Source of the DNA: Epilithonimonas zeae
GTDB lineage: Bacteria > Bacteroidota > Bacteroidia > Flavobacteriales > Weeksellaceae
Reading direction: 5' to 3'
Length of the DNA: 64,000 nt
Assembly (NCBI RefSeq): GCF_900141765.1
Contig: NZ_FSRK01000001.1
Coordinates: 1,178,001-1,242,000, forward strand
This document shows positions 39,109 to 48,247 of this stretch, piece after piece; position 1 is the stretch's first letter; the number at the start of each line of letters is the position of its first letter. Under the pieces are notes generated by a model. It searched no databases, was not told where the DNA came from, and worked only from the letters and a program-made list of their open reading frames with translations. The translations under genes were made by a program, and so were the position numbers.

Positions 39109-42099
39109 TTACTCCATAATAACCTTAAAATTCCGATTCAGATTTTCTCCAGAAACATTTAAGATATAAATTCCAGCAGTTTTTTTATTAGCAATATTTA
39201 AAGTGAAAATTCCTTTTTCCTTAGAATTAATTTTTTCATTAAGGATAATTTTTCCTGACATATCTCTTAGTGTTGCAGTCAAATTAGATTTTTTGTAATC
39301 AGGGAGTTGTATTGAGATTTGGTCTTTCACAGGATTAGGATAGATGATTCCTTTTTTAGAAATAAATTTATCCGTGCTTAATGTAGCTTGACTGTACAAA
39401 GCTTGTACCTCCGAAAGTGATAAAGCATAATTGAACATTTTCAACTCATCAAATGCACCTTTGTAAGGAGCTGGAGCTGTGGTTGACATTAATTCAAATT
39501 CACCAATGTTTCCAATAATCAAATCACTGACTTCACCAATTCCAGTAACAGCAGTTTCATCGCCTTCCGCACTTAAAACTCCATTAGTATAAATTCTCAT
39601 TTTATGCGCAACAATGTCTCTCATTATTACAACATTTACCCAATCTCCTGTGAAATAATTGGCAATCGGAGAAGTAATCTCTTTTTTGGTTATATCATCA
39701 TCGATGGCAAAACGTAATTGTCCGCCTTTTATCTCAATATTGTAACGTTTTCCTGTCGCTCCGGTTGTTGTATTTTTCGTAAATGAACCTTTGCATAAAA
39801 CATAAAGACTTGTCGATGATGAAGAAGGAATCATACTTGCTGGAGCTTTCATCCAAAAAGAAACAGTGAATGAGTTTTTGTCAAAGAAGATATGGTCTTG
39901 ATTAGGAACACTTGCAATGTATATATTGCTCGGAGAAGTTGCCAAATCAAGGGCGTAATTTTCCTTTCCTTGGATTCTGACGTTAGAATTGTCGTAAGCT
40001 ACGTCCAATATTCCGTCATTTTCATAATCGGTTACATCTGCAATTTTTTCTCCTTCAAAAGGCGCCTCTTTGAAAGGCCAATGTCCAACAAGAGTAGGAG
40101 TTAAAGTATGAAAATTCCAAACATCACCGGTTGCAGTTCCTTTTTCATTTGAAGCATCTATTCTCCAATAATAAGTCGTTGCAGGACTCAATCCGGTCAA
40201 TTGATAAGATGGCGAAGTTGAATAATTAACATCTGCAACTTTACTTAAGGTTGATGAATTAGTTCCAAGATAAACTGAGTATTTTGTTGTATTTGTACTT
40301 CCTGCCCATTTCAATGTCAGATTTCCGCTGGTCAATTCTACATTGTTACTTCCGTTTGTTGGAGCAGGATTTGTGGCTTTCGTCGGAGCTGATGGAATTG
40401 GTGGAGTGGTAATAGATGCAATAGAAGTATAAACTGAAGATTCCGTTGCATTAGTAGCTTTAACTCTATAATAATATTGAGTATTTGGAGTCAAACCCGT
40501 TTCATTATAACTTACAATATTGGCTCCCAATGTTGCTATTTCTGAGAAATTAGTTCCATCTGTTGAACGTTCCAAAATATAGTTGGTTTCGTTAGTTGAA
40601 TTATCGCTCCAATTGACTGTAAAAGAGCTTGCCGGTGGAACTTCTGTTGTCGCGACATTCGTGAAATTAAGATTTGTCGGGGGAATAATAAAATCTGGCG
40701 GGGTTTGATTGGGTAAGCTGTTGATATAAACTTCAATATTTAGATATGGAGCATTTGTAGTGCTTACATTCAAAGCATCTGGAGTATATTTGTCTAATCC
40801 GTTTGCATCTTCCCAAGCATCTGGCATTCCGTCATTATCTGTATCCAAAGGAGCTGGCGCACCATAAACGTGTCCTGCACCACCATTTGTAAAACCAAAT
40901 TGAGAAGTAAGGTCAGACTGAACATAAACATAAGTCGCCGTTGTTCCTTTTGACTGCAAATCAGAAATCATCAGATTCTCGACTTGGTCACGTCTCGGAT
41001 AGGATGCACCAACATTCAAAATCGCTTTGTCATAAGCTTGTTGAGCTGTTAAAGTCGGATTTTTCATTGGATAATCATAAGGCTCTGATTTGATGGAATT
41101 AATATCGCCCGTAGGAAAACCTGTCAAATCCGAAGGTACTAAAGTTCCGTTCAGGATTCCGTCTTTGTTATTATCAAAATAATTTCCAGAACCATACAAA
41201 GAAAAATTGTCATTTCCTCTGTTGAAAGGTGTTGTAACAGTATTACTTGTATTTGGTCCGCCAATAAAATAATTATTAATGATATTCACATCCGAAGTTC
41301 CAGCCGAATCTCCGCCCATAATATAAGCGTCACCCGATTCTGTATGCCCATAAGTATTACTATAATTTCCCCAGTTATAAACAATGTTATTGACGAATTC
41401 GTTGATTCCTTTTACTTTATTGTTTCGGGTTTTGTTGCAGATATACAAGTTTCCGATTAAACTGATTTTTCCACCGGAAGGTTGCATCAATCCTCCAGCC
41501 GAGTGATTGTGACGATGCAGACCTTGACCAATAATAGAATTCTGAATCGTGATATTATCAGGACTATCGCCTTTGTTATCCCAATTGATAGAGAAAACTT
41601 CGTCCGTTCCCCAAGTGAAAGACATATGGTCGAAAATCATATTTGAACCATTAGCAAGACCTGATGTATCTTGACCTTGAGTTGTGCTTCCAAAACGGAT
41701 TCGTACATATCGGGCAATCGTATTACTTGCTCCTGTAAATGTAACTCTGGAACCAAGAAGAACAATGCCTTCTCCAGGCGCAGTTTGTCCAGCAATAGTC
41801 GTATTTTTTGCAATGACAATTTGGGATTTAGTATTGATGATACCTCCAACTTTGAATATCACAAATCGTCCTTCTTTACTCACTGCATCACGGAAAGAAC
41901 CAGGTCCGCTATCGTTCAGATTGGTTACTAAGTAAATCTCAGGATTGGCAGAGCCTCTTGCTCCTGTTGCATATCTTCCAAAACCGGTCGCTTCCGGAAA
42001 GGCTAATGTTTGCGCATTAAGATCAATGGTTGTCGAAATAGTTCCGCAAAGAATAAATAGTTTAAGCACTTGCTTAATAGGTAGAATTTTTTCTTTCAT
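39109..42099 (-). CDS. Secreted multidomain pectate lyase (PL1-like), T9SS substrate
   Basis: This 996-residue protein has a signal peptide (to about 30) and a right-handed beta-helix of the pectate lyase PL1 type (about 35-400; FPEATGFGRYATGARG, IAGQTAPGEGI, HNHSAGGLM). A thrombospondin-3-like DTDNDGMPDAWED linker, two fibronectin III modules (about 480-680) and a LamG-like domain (about 690-900) come next. The last 80 residues are a type A T9SS sorting domain (YPNPVKDQISI...GIYILNVSG). It should cleave homogalacturonan outside the cell or at its surface. It is divergent from the GH28 gene, with shared CAGGA motifs in the gap. Confidence 0.9.
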   Translation of the reverse strand: MKEKILPIKQVLKLFILCGTISTTIDLNAQTLAFPEATGFGRYATGARGSANPEIYLVTNLNDSGPGSFRDAVSKEGRFVIFKVGGIINTKSQIVIAKNTTIAGQTAPGEGIVLLGSRVTFTGASNTIARYVRIRFGSTTQGQDTSGLANGSNMIFDHMSFTWGTDEVFSINWDNKGDSPDNITIQNSIIGQGLHRHNHSAGGLMQPSGGKISLIGNLYICNKTRNNKVKGINEFVNNIVYNWGNYSNTYGHTESGDAYIMGGDSAGTSDVNIINNYFIGGPNTSNTVTTPFNRGNDNFSLYGSGNYFDNNKDGILNGTLVPSDLTGFPTGDINSIKSEPYDYPMKNPTLTAQQAYDKAILNVGASYPRRDQVENLMISDLQSKGTTATYVYVQSDLTSQFGFTNGGAGHVYGAPAPLDTDNDGMPDAWEDANGLDKYTPDALNVSTTNAPYLNIEVYINSLPNQTPPDFIIPPTNLNFTNVATTEVPPASSFTVNWSDNSTNETNYILERSTDGTNFSEIATLGANIVSYNETGLTPNTQYYYRVKATNATESSVYTSIASITTPPIPSAPTKATNPAPTNGSNNVELTSGNLTLKWAGSTNTTKYSVYLGTNSSTLSKVADVNYSTSPSYQLTGLSPATTYYWRIDASNEKGTATGDVWNFHTLTPTLVGHWPFKEAPFEGEKIADVTDYENDGILDVAYDNSNVRIQGKENYALDLATSPSNIYIASVPNQDHIFFDKNSFTVSFWMKAPASMIPSSSSTSLYVLCKGSFTKNTTTGATGKRYNIEIKGGQLRFAIDDDITKKEITSPIANYFTGDWVNVVIMRDIVAHKMRIYTNGVLSAEGDETAVTGIGEVSDLIIGNIGEFELMSTTAPAPYKGAFDELKMFNYALSLSEVQALYSQATLSTDKFISKKGIIYPNPVKDQISIQLPDYKKSNLTATLRDMSGKIILNEKINSKEKGIFTLNIANKKTAGIYILNVSGENLNRNFKVIME

Positions 42100-42169
42100 A
42101 ATAATTTGATTAATTAGAAATAGGGCTTTTGATGTGATGGAAAATTAGAAACAACAACTAAGATGACTG

Positions 42170-42184
42170 TCCTGCTGAATCCTG
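42170..42184 (-). promoter_or_regulatory. Tandem CAGGA motif before the pectate lyase gene
   Basis: On the minus strand CAGGA occurs twice with starts 10 bp apart (42180-42184 and 42170-42174), inside ACAGGATTCAGCAGGACAG. The same spacing is found at 42365-42379 and 57019-57033. Confidence 0.5.
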
Positions 42185-42364
42185 TTAATTATCAGTTAGT
42201 TATAGATTTCAATAATTTTAATATTAATTAAATATGAACTGATTTTAAGATTCTATCAAGGTTTGATAGCGATTAATTTTACAGCAAATAATTGTTTTTT
42301 GAATTAAAATTTAACTCTTCAATCAATGAAAATCTTTTTGGCAGATTCAATTATATTTTATTGA

Positions 42365-42383
42365 CAGGAGAGGACAGGATGCT
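42365..42383 (+). promoter_or_regulatory. Tandem CAGGA motif before the GH28 operon
   Basis: CAGGA at 42365-42369 and 42375-42379 (10-bp period), followed by TGCT, about 57 bp upstream of the GH28 start. The remaining gap (42100-42439) is AT-rich. Confidence 0.55.
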
Positions 42384-42439
42384 CTAGTTTCACAAAAACT
42401 ATACTTTTATTTTCGTTTATTAGCTACACAAAATCGATT

Positions 42440-43816
42440 ATGACATTTCAAAATATATCAAAGCTTTTCTTAACTTTTTCACTTCTTTTTTCTTTTTCAG
42501 GATTAAAAAGTCAGGACAGATTCCCAGACGGAACTGCAATCCCAAAATGGTTTAAAGAAAATAAACCAACAGATATTAATAAATTAGGCAAAAAATATAT
42601 CCTTACTGAAAATGGCGTGAAGAATGACAGTACAGTTCTTCAGACAAAACAACTTCAGGCTGTCATAGATTTGGCTGCAAAAAATGGAGGCGGAGTTGTC
42701 ATTGTCCCAAAAGGAACATTTTTAATCAGTTCACTTTTCTTTAAACAAGGAACACATTTATATTTAGAAAGCGGAGCAAAACTAAAAGGAAGCGATGATA
42801 TCAATGATTTTCCAGTAGTGACAACAAGAATGGAAGGTCAGACTGTGAAATATTTTCCGGCTTTAATCAATGCTGATGGATTAGACGGCTTCACGATTTC
42901 AGGAAAAGGAACGCTCGACGGAAACGGATTAAGATTCTGGAAATCATTCTGGAAAAGAAGAGAATGGAATCCTAAATGCACCAATATGGACGAAATGAGA
43001 CCGAGAATCATCTATGTTTCAAATTCTAAAAATGTTCAGATTGAAGATATTACGGTTAAAAATTCACCTTTCTGGAGTACACATTATTACAAATCTCATT
43101 TTGTGAAATTATTAAATCTTACGATTTTAGCACCGAAAGAACCGGTAAAAGCGCCAAGTACAGATGCAATTGACATTGATGCCTGTTCAAATTTCCTGGT
43201 GAAAAACTGTTATATGTCGGTAAACGACGATGCGATTGCTTTAAAAGGTGGAAAAGGTCCAAAAGCCGATGTTGACTCGAACAATGGTGAAAACAGAAAC
43301 ATCATCATCGAAAACAATACTTTCGGGTTTTGCCACTCTGTTCTCACTTGCGGAAGCGAATCAATTCATAATTATAACGTCATTTTAAGAAATTCTACCG
43401 TGAAAGATGCTTCAAGGTTATTACACCTAAAAATGCGTCCTGACACGCCTCAACATTACGAATATTTGACTGTTGACAATATTAAAGGAAACGTGAAAAC
43501 CTTCATTTATGTAAAAGGCTGGAATCAGTTTTTTGATTTAAAAGGCGAAGCAAGACCTAAAAAAGGTTTAGCGAATAATATCACTGTCAAAAATATAGAT
43601 TTAAGTTGCGAGACAGCGTTCTCCATTGAAAAATCAGATTTGTTTGATTTAAAAGATTTCACTTTTGAAAATTTTAAAGTTAAAGCTCTGAAACCTGAAA
43701 TGGAAAACTTGAATAATATTCAGAATTTGAAACAAAAAAATATTAAAGTGGAGCAAGTTGCTTCTCTTACGCAATCTTACGATAAAAAAGACGACTCAGA
43801 CATTGCTGCAAAATAA
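42440..43816 (+). CDS. GH28 polygalacturonase-family glycosidase
   Basis: This 458-residue protein has a signal peptide (to about residue 25) and a beta-helix. The catalytic cluster is visible as TDAIDIDACSN, SVNDDAIALKGG (the paired Asp) and FCHSVLTCGSES (the GH28 G-H/C-G-x-S region). It hydrolyses galacturonic acid linkages in homogalacturonan or rhamnogalacturonan. It is probably periplasmic. Its stop overlaps the ATG of the GH2 gene by one base (TAATG), so the two are translationally coupled. It is first in the pectin operon. Confidence 0.93.
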   Translation: MTFQNISKLFLTFSLLFSFSGLKSQDRFPDGTAIPKWFKENKPTDINKLGKKYILTENGVKNDSTVLQTKQLQAVIDLAAKNGGGVVIVPKGTFLISSLFFKQGTHLYLESGAKLKGSDDINDFPVVTTRMEGQTVKYFPALINADGLDGFTISGKGTLDGNGLRFWKSFWKRREWNPKCTNMDEMRPRIIYVSNSKNVQIEDITVKNSPFWSTHYYKSHFVKLLNLTILAPKEPVKAPSTDAIDIDACSNFLVKNCYMSVNDDAIALKGGKGPKADVDSNNGENRNIIIENNTFGFCHSVLTCGSESIHNYNVILRNSTVKDASRLLHLKMRPDTPQHYEYLTVDNIKGNVKTFIYVKGWNQFFDLKGEARPKKGLANNITVKNIDLSCETAFSIEKSDLFDLKDFTFENFKVKALKPEMENLNNIQNLKQKNIKVEQVASLTQSYDKKDDSDIAAK

Positions 43817-46671
43817 TGAGTTTTTCTTCCAAAATATTCGCTTTTTTATGTGTCTGTTCACAGCTTTTATTTTCTCAGTCTAAAGAAATTCAATTCTTAA
43901 CTGGGAAAGATGCAGAGCATACCAAAGAATGGGGTTTTTGGATAAATTCAGGAAGAAAATCGGGAAGTTGGGATAAAATAAACGTGCCTTCTCATTGGGA
44001 ACAACAAGGTTTTGGTTCTTACAATTATGGTCGTGATTATGTGACTTACGGCAAAAATTTCAAGTTTCACGATGAAACAGGTTTGTATAAACATAAGTTT
44101 ACAGTTCCCAATTCTTGGAAAGGAAAAACCATCAACATCGTTTTCGAGGGTTCAATGACGGACACGGAAGTGAAAATCAATGGGAAATCGGCTGGAGAAA
44201 TTCATCAGGGCGCTTTTTATGAATTTAAATATGATATTTCAGATGAAATTAAGTTTGGAAATGAAAATATTCTCGAAGTAAAAGTCTCCAAAATGTCGGC
44301 AGATAAATCGGTCAACAATGCAGAACGTCTTGCGGATTATTGGATTTTAGGAGGGATTTTTCGACCTGTTTATTTGGAAGCAAATCCGAAAGAACATATT
44401 TTGTCAACAGCTATTGAAACTAGAGCAGACGGAACTTTCTGTTCAAATATTTATTTAAATGAAATTAATTCCACTAATAATATAAAAGTAGAATTATTCG
44501 ATATTAAAAATAATTTAGTTGGAGAATCTAAGATTTCAATTCAAAAAGGCGATACTTTAAAACAGATTCAATTTTCGATTAAGAATCCAAAACTCTGGAC
44601 GGCCGAAACACCCAATTTATACAAAGCGAAATTCAGTTTACATAAAAACAAAAAAATAGTCAGTCAAACCGAAGAAAAATTCGGTTTCAGAACCATAGAA
44701 ATCCGAAAAGGCGACGGAATTTTCATTAACGGAACAAAGGTGAAAATGAAAGGTATTAACCGGCACGTTTGGTGGCCTGAAACCGGACGTGCTGTCAACA
44801 AAAACATCGATTTGATGGACGTTCAGCTCATCAAAGAAATGAATATGAATGCCGTTCGTTGCTCTCATTATCCGCCGAATAAATCGTTTTTAAAAATTTG
44901 CGATTCGCTCGGTTTATATGTTTTGGATGAATTGGCGGGTTGGCAAAAAAAATACAGTACAGAAGTCGGGAAAAAGTTGGTGAAAGAAATGGTTGTGAGA
45001 GATGCCAATCATCCTTCGATTATTTTCTGGAGCAACGGAAACGAAGGCGGACATAATTTTGATTTGGATGCAGAATTTGCAAAATACGACTTGTCAAACC
45101 GTCCCGTTATTCACGCACATCACAAGCCTGGAAACGCTTTCAACGGAATCGACTGCAATCATTACGAAGATTATTACAGCACAAAAAAAATCCTAGAAGG
45201 CGAAAATATTTATATGCCGACCGAATTTTTACACGCACAGGACGACGGCGGTGGCGGAACTTCACTAGCCGATTACTGGGAACTACATTGGAACTCCAAA
45301 AAAGGAGCGGGCGGTTTTTTATGGGCTTTTGCCGATGAAGGTTTGGCAAGAACAGATTTCAACAATCAGATTGATGTGAATGCAATCAACGCTCCCGACG
45401 GAGTTTTAGGACCACATCGAGAAAAGGAAGGCAGTTTTTATTCGATTCGTGAAATTTACAGTCCGGTAAAAATTGATTTGAAAACACTACCAAACGATTT
45501 TAATGGAATCATTCCTGTTGAAAACCGTTATCATTTTACCAATCTAAATGAATGTCAGTTTGAATGGAAATTGATCAAGTTCAAAACACCATTTTCATCA
45601 GAATCAGGATTTGATGTTATTAAAACAGGTAAAATTGAATCTCCAAATATTCAACCGACAGAAAAAGGAACTGTCAATTTAAATCTTCCTCAAAACTGGA
45701 AAGAAAGTGAAGGTTTATTATTAACAGCAACCGATTCTTTCGGAAAAGAAATTTACACCTGGACTTGGAAATTGAAGTTGAATAATGAAATTTCAAATCA
45801 GTTTTCAGAATCTTTAACGAAAGAATTTCCGGTTTCTATCGTCGAAAATGATGTTGAATTTATTTTAAAATCAGACGAAAAAGAATTTGCCATTGAAAAA
45901 AAAGACGGCTTATTAAAATCTATTATTGTCGATAAAAAAGGCAAAAAAATGACCTTCAAAAACGGCCCTGTTTTCGTGAATGGAGCAATGGAATTATCTT
46001 CCATAAAATCTTTTGCAGAAGGACAAAATCAACTGATTGAAATTAATTACAAAAACGGAAATAAAATCATTTGGAAACTCAATCCAAACGGAATTTTAGA
46101 ATTAAATTATGAATATTCTTTGTCTGGAGATTATCAATTTTCTGGGGTGAGTTTTGATTATCCTGAAAACTATGTCATCAGCGCAAAATGGCTGGGCAAA
46201 GGTCCGTATCACGTTTGGAAAAACAGAACTCAGGGACAAACATATAATGTCTGGCAAAATTTGAGAAATTCAACCCGAACTGGTGTTTCGCCTTGGATTT
46301 ATCCTGAATTTAAAGGATATTTTGACGATGTTTCGTGGTTGCAACTGAATACTGCGGAAGGAAAAATATCGGTGGGAACGAAAGAAGAGAAAATGTTCGT
46401 CAGACTTTTTGATTTTTACGGAATTTACGGTGCAGAAGGTTATCCGAAATTACCGAGTGGAAATATTTCTTTCCTTGACGCAATTCCACCGCTTGGAACT
46501 GTTTTGGCATTTAATATTAATAATGATACTTCGACTTTAGGCCCTGAAAGTGAACCAAATCATTTGAACGGAACATTCAAAAGAACCTTGTATTTCTATT
46601 TTGGTCTGCCGGATTTAGGCGATGAAAACAAACAGTTTACAATGCCAAAAGAAAACATTTTAACAGATTAA
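43816..46671 (+). CDS. GH2-family beta-galactosidase-like enzyme
   Basis: This 951-residue protein has a signal peptide, an N-terminal jelly-roll sugar-binding domain (about 25-200), an immunoglobulin-like domain and the TIM barrel with the general acid in SNGNEGGHN and the nucleophile in MPTEFLHA. A beta-galactosidase small-chain-like C-terminal domain follows (about 670-940; GPYHVWKNRTQGQ). In rhamnogalacturonan loci such enzymes remove galactose side chains. It overlaps the GH28 gene start-to-stop and lies 1 bp from the CE12 gene. Confidence 0.93.
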   Translation: MSFSSKIFAFLCVCSQLLFSQSKEIQFLTGKDAEHTKEWGFWINSGRKSGSWDKINVPSHWEQQGFGSYNYGRDYVTYGKNFKFHDETGLYKHKFTVPNSWKGKTINIVFEGSMTDTEVKINGKSAGEIHQGAFYEFKYDISDEIKFGNENILEVKVSKMSADKSVNNAERLADYWILGGIFRPVYLEANPKEHILSTAIETRADGTFCSNIYLNEINSTNNIKVELFDIKNNLVGESKISIQKGDTLKQIQFSIKNPKLWTAETPNLYKAKFSLHKNKKIVSQTEEKFGFRTIEIRKGDGIFINGTKVKMKGINRHVWWPETGRAVNKNIDLMDVQLIKEMNMNAVRCSHYPPNKSFLKICDSLGLYVLDELAGWQKKYSTEVGKKLVKEMVVRDANHPSIIFWSNGNEGGHNFDLDAEFAKYDLSNRPVIHAHHKPGNAFNGIDCNHYEDYYSTKKILEGENIYMPTEFLHAQDDGGGGTSLADYWELHWNSKKGAGGFLWAFADEGLARTDFNNQIDVNAINAPDGVLGPHREKEGSFYSIREIYSPVKIDLKTLPNDFNGIIPVENRYHFTNLNECQFEWKLIKFKTPFSSESGFDVIKTGKIESPNIQPTEKGTVNLNLPQNWKESEGLLLTATDSFGKEIYTWTWKLKLNNEISNQFSESLTKEFPVSIVENDVEFILKSDEKEFAIEKKDGLLKSIIVDKKGKKMTFKNGPVFVNGAMELSSIKSFAEGQNQLIEINYKNGNKIIWKLNPNGILELNYEYSLSGDYQFSGVSFDYPENYVISAKWLGKGPYHVWKNRTQGQTYNVWQNLRNSTRTGVSPWIYPEFKGYFDDVSWLQLNTAEGKISVGTKEEKMFVRLFDFYGIYGAEGYPKLPSGNISFLDAIPPLGTVLAFNINNDTSTLGPESEPNHLNGTFKRTLYFYFGLPDLGDENKQFTMPKENILTD

Positions 46672-46672
46672 G

Positions 46673-47995
46673 ATGAAGAACTGGATTTCACTTTTAATCG
46701 TTTTTTTCTGCGCAACGATATTTGCACAGCAAACCACTTTCAAATTTGATTTTGGCGGAAGTAGAGTTAAAAATGGTTTCATTCCAATCACTTCAACCTC
46801 AAAATTTGATAAGAAAATCGGTTATGGATTTATGGATATTTCCGGTTTGAAATCTGTTGACAACGGAGGAAATGCTTTGAAGGGAGATTTTATAACCAGC
46901 GACAAACCGTTTTATTTTTCAGTTGCAATTCCTGAAGGAAATTATAACATTATATTAAATCTTGGCAATTCTAAAGGAACATCTGAAACAACAGTTCGTG
47001 TAGAAAACCGCCGTTTGATGCTCAATGACGTCAAAACTAAAAAGGGCGAAATTCTTGAAAAACAAATCACCGTTCACGTTAAAGACAGTATTATTAGAAA
47101 TCAAAACGGCGAAAAAATCGGAATTGTAAAATTAAAACCAAGAGAAACAAAATATCTGCATTGGGACAATTTGTTGACAATTGAGTTTAATGATAAAGCT
47201 CCGAAAATTTGCTCAGTTATCATTCAACCCAACCAAACGGCAAAAACTATTTACTTGACGGGAGATTCAACGGTTGTTGATGCGCAATATGAACCGTGGG
47301 CTTCTTGGGGACAGATGTTACCGTATTTTTTCGTTCCAAATGAGGTTGTCATTGCGAATTATGCTGAAAGTGGAGAAACTCTGAAAGCCTTTGAAGACCG
47401 CCACCGAATCGATAAAATCTGGAATAAAATAAAATCCGGAGATTATCTCTTTATCCAATTCGGGCACAACGATCAAAAAGCGGGAAATAGCACAAAATCC
47501 GGCTACAGAAAAAGATTAAAAGAGTGGATTCAAAAAGCCAAACAATTGGGAGCAATTCCGGTTTTGGTGACTTCAATGAACCGCAGAGTTTTTGATGAAA
47601 ACAATAAAATTGTCAACACTTTAGACGATTTTCCTGATGCGATTCGGAAAATTGCAAGAGAAGAAAAAGTTGATTTAATTGATTTGAATGCATTAAGCAA
47701 AACATTATTCGAAGCGATGGGACCGGAAACGGCGAAGAAAGCATTTGTTCATTATCCCGCAAATTCTTATCTAAACCAACCGAATGCTTTGGCAGACGAT
47801 ACACATTTTAATCCTTACGGAGCTTATGAATTGGCGAAATGTGTCGTGAAATCTATCGTTGACCAAAATTTACCTTTAAAGAAATATATTTCAAAAAATT
47901 ATAAAAATTTTAACCCAAATAAACCCGATGATGTAGAAAAATTCCACTGGCCGGAATCTGTTTTTATGGAATCTTTGAAGCCTGATGGAAATTAA
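46673..47995 (+). CDS. Rhamnogalacturonan acetylesterase-like SGNH hydrolase (CE12)
   Basis: This 440-residue protein has a signal peptide (to about 19), an N-terminal carbohydrate-binding-like domain (about 20-190; FKFDFGGSRVKNGF) and a CE12-type SGNH hydrolase domain. Its blocks are TGDSTVVDAQYEPW (catalytic Ser), FGHNDQK (oxyanion Asn) and DDTHFNPYGA (catalytic Asp/His). It removes acetyl groups from rhamnogalacturonan so that lyases and hydrolases can act. It directly follows the GH2 gene. Confidence 0.92.
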   Translation: MKNWISLLIVFFCATIFAQQTTFKFDFGGSRVKNGFIPITSTSKFDKKIGYGFMDISGLKSVDNGGNALKGDFITSDKPFYFSVAIPEGNYNIILNLGNSKGTSETTVRVENRRLMLNDVKTKKGEILEKQITVHVKDSIIRNQNGEKIGIVKLKPRETKYLHWDNLLTIEFNDKAPKICSVIIQPNQTAKTIYLTGDSTVVDAQYEPWASWGQMLPYFFVPNEVVIANYAESGETLKAFEDRHRIDKIWNKIKSGDYLFIQFGHNDQKAGNSTKSGYRKRLKEWIQKAKQLGAIPVLVTSMNRRVFDENNKIVNTLDDFPDAIRKIAREEKVDLIDLNALSKTLFEAMGPETAKKAFVHYPANSYLNQPNALADDTHFNPYGAYELAKCVVKSIVDQNLPLKKYISKNYKNFNPNKPDDVEKFHWPESVFMESLKPDGN

Positions 47996-48247
47996 TCTAA
48001 TGTAAAAAAAGTCCTGAAAGGACGACTTTCAAAACCATTGGGTGAAGCCCAATGATAAAATAAAAAAGAATGTGAGCAAGCCCTGAAAGGGCGAAATCAG
48101 TAACAGATTTTAAAAAAAATCTTTGATTTTTAAAGCTAATGTGTTCTTCTCAAAAGTCGAATCACAAACTTAAAATAACTAACGTGTCCAAAATCTTTTG
48201 TGACTTTTGTGGTTAATTTAAAGCGTGGTTAAATAAAAAGTTGAAAA
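47996..48247. repeat. Short hairpin repeats between the CE12 and GH106 genes
   Basis: GTCCTGAAAGGAC (48011-48023), CATTGGGTGAAGCCCAATG (48036-48054) and GCCCTGAAAGGGC (48080-48092) are three small hairpins in tandem. Such CCTGAAAGG-type units are frequent between Bacteroidetes genes. They may protect or process the polycistronic mRNA. Confidence 0.7.
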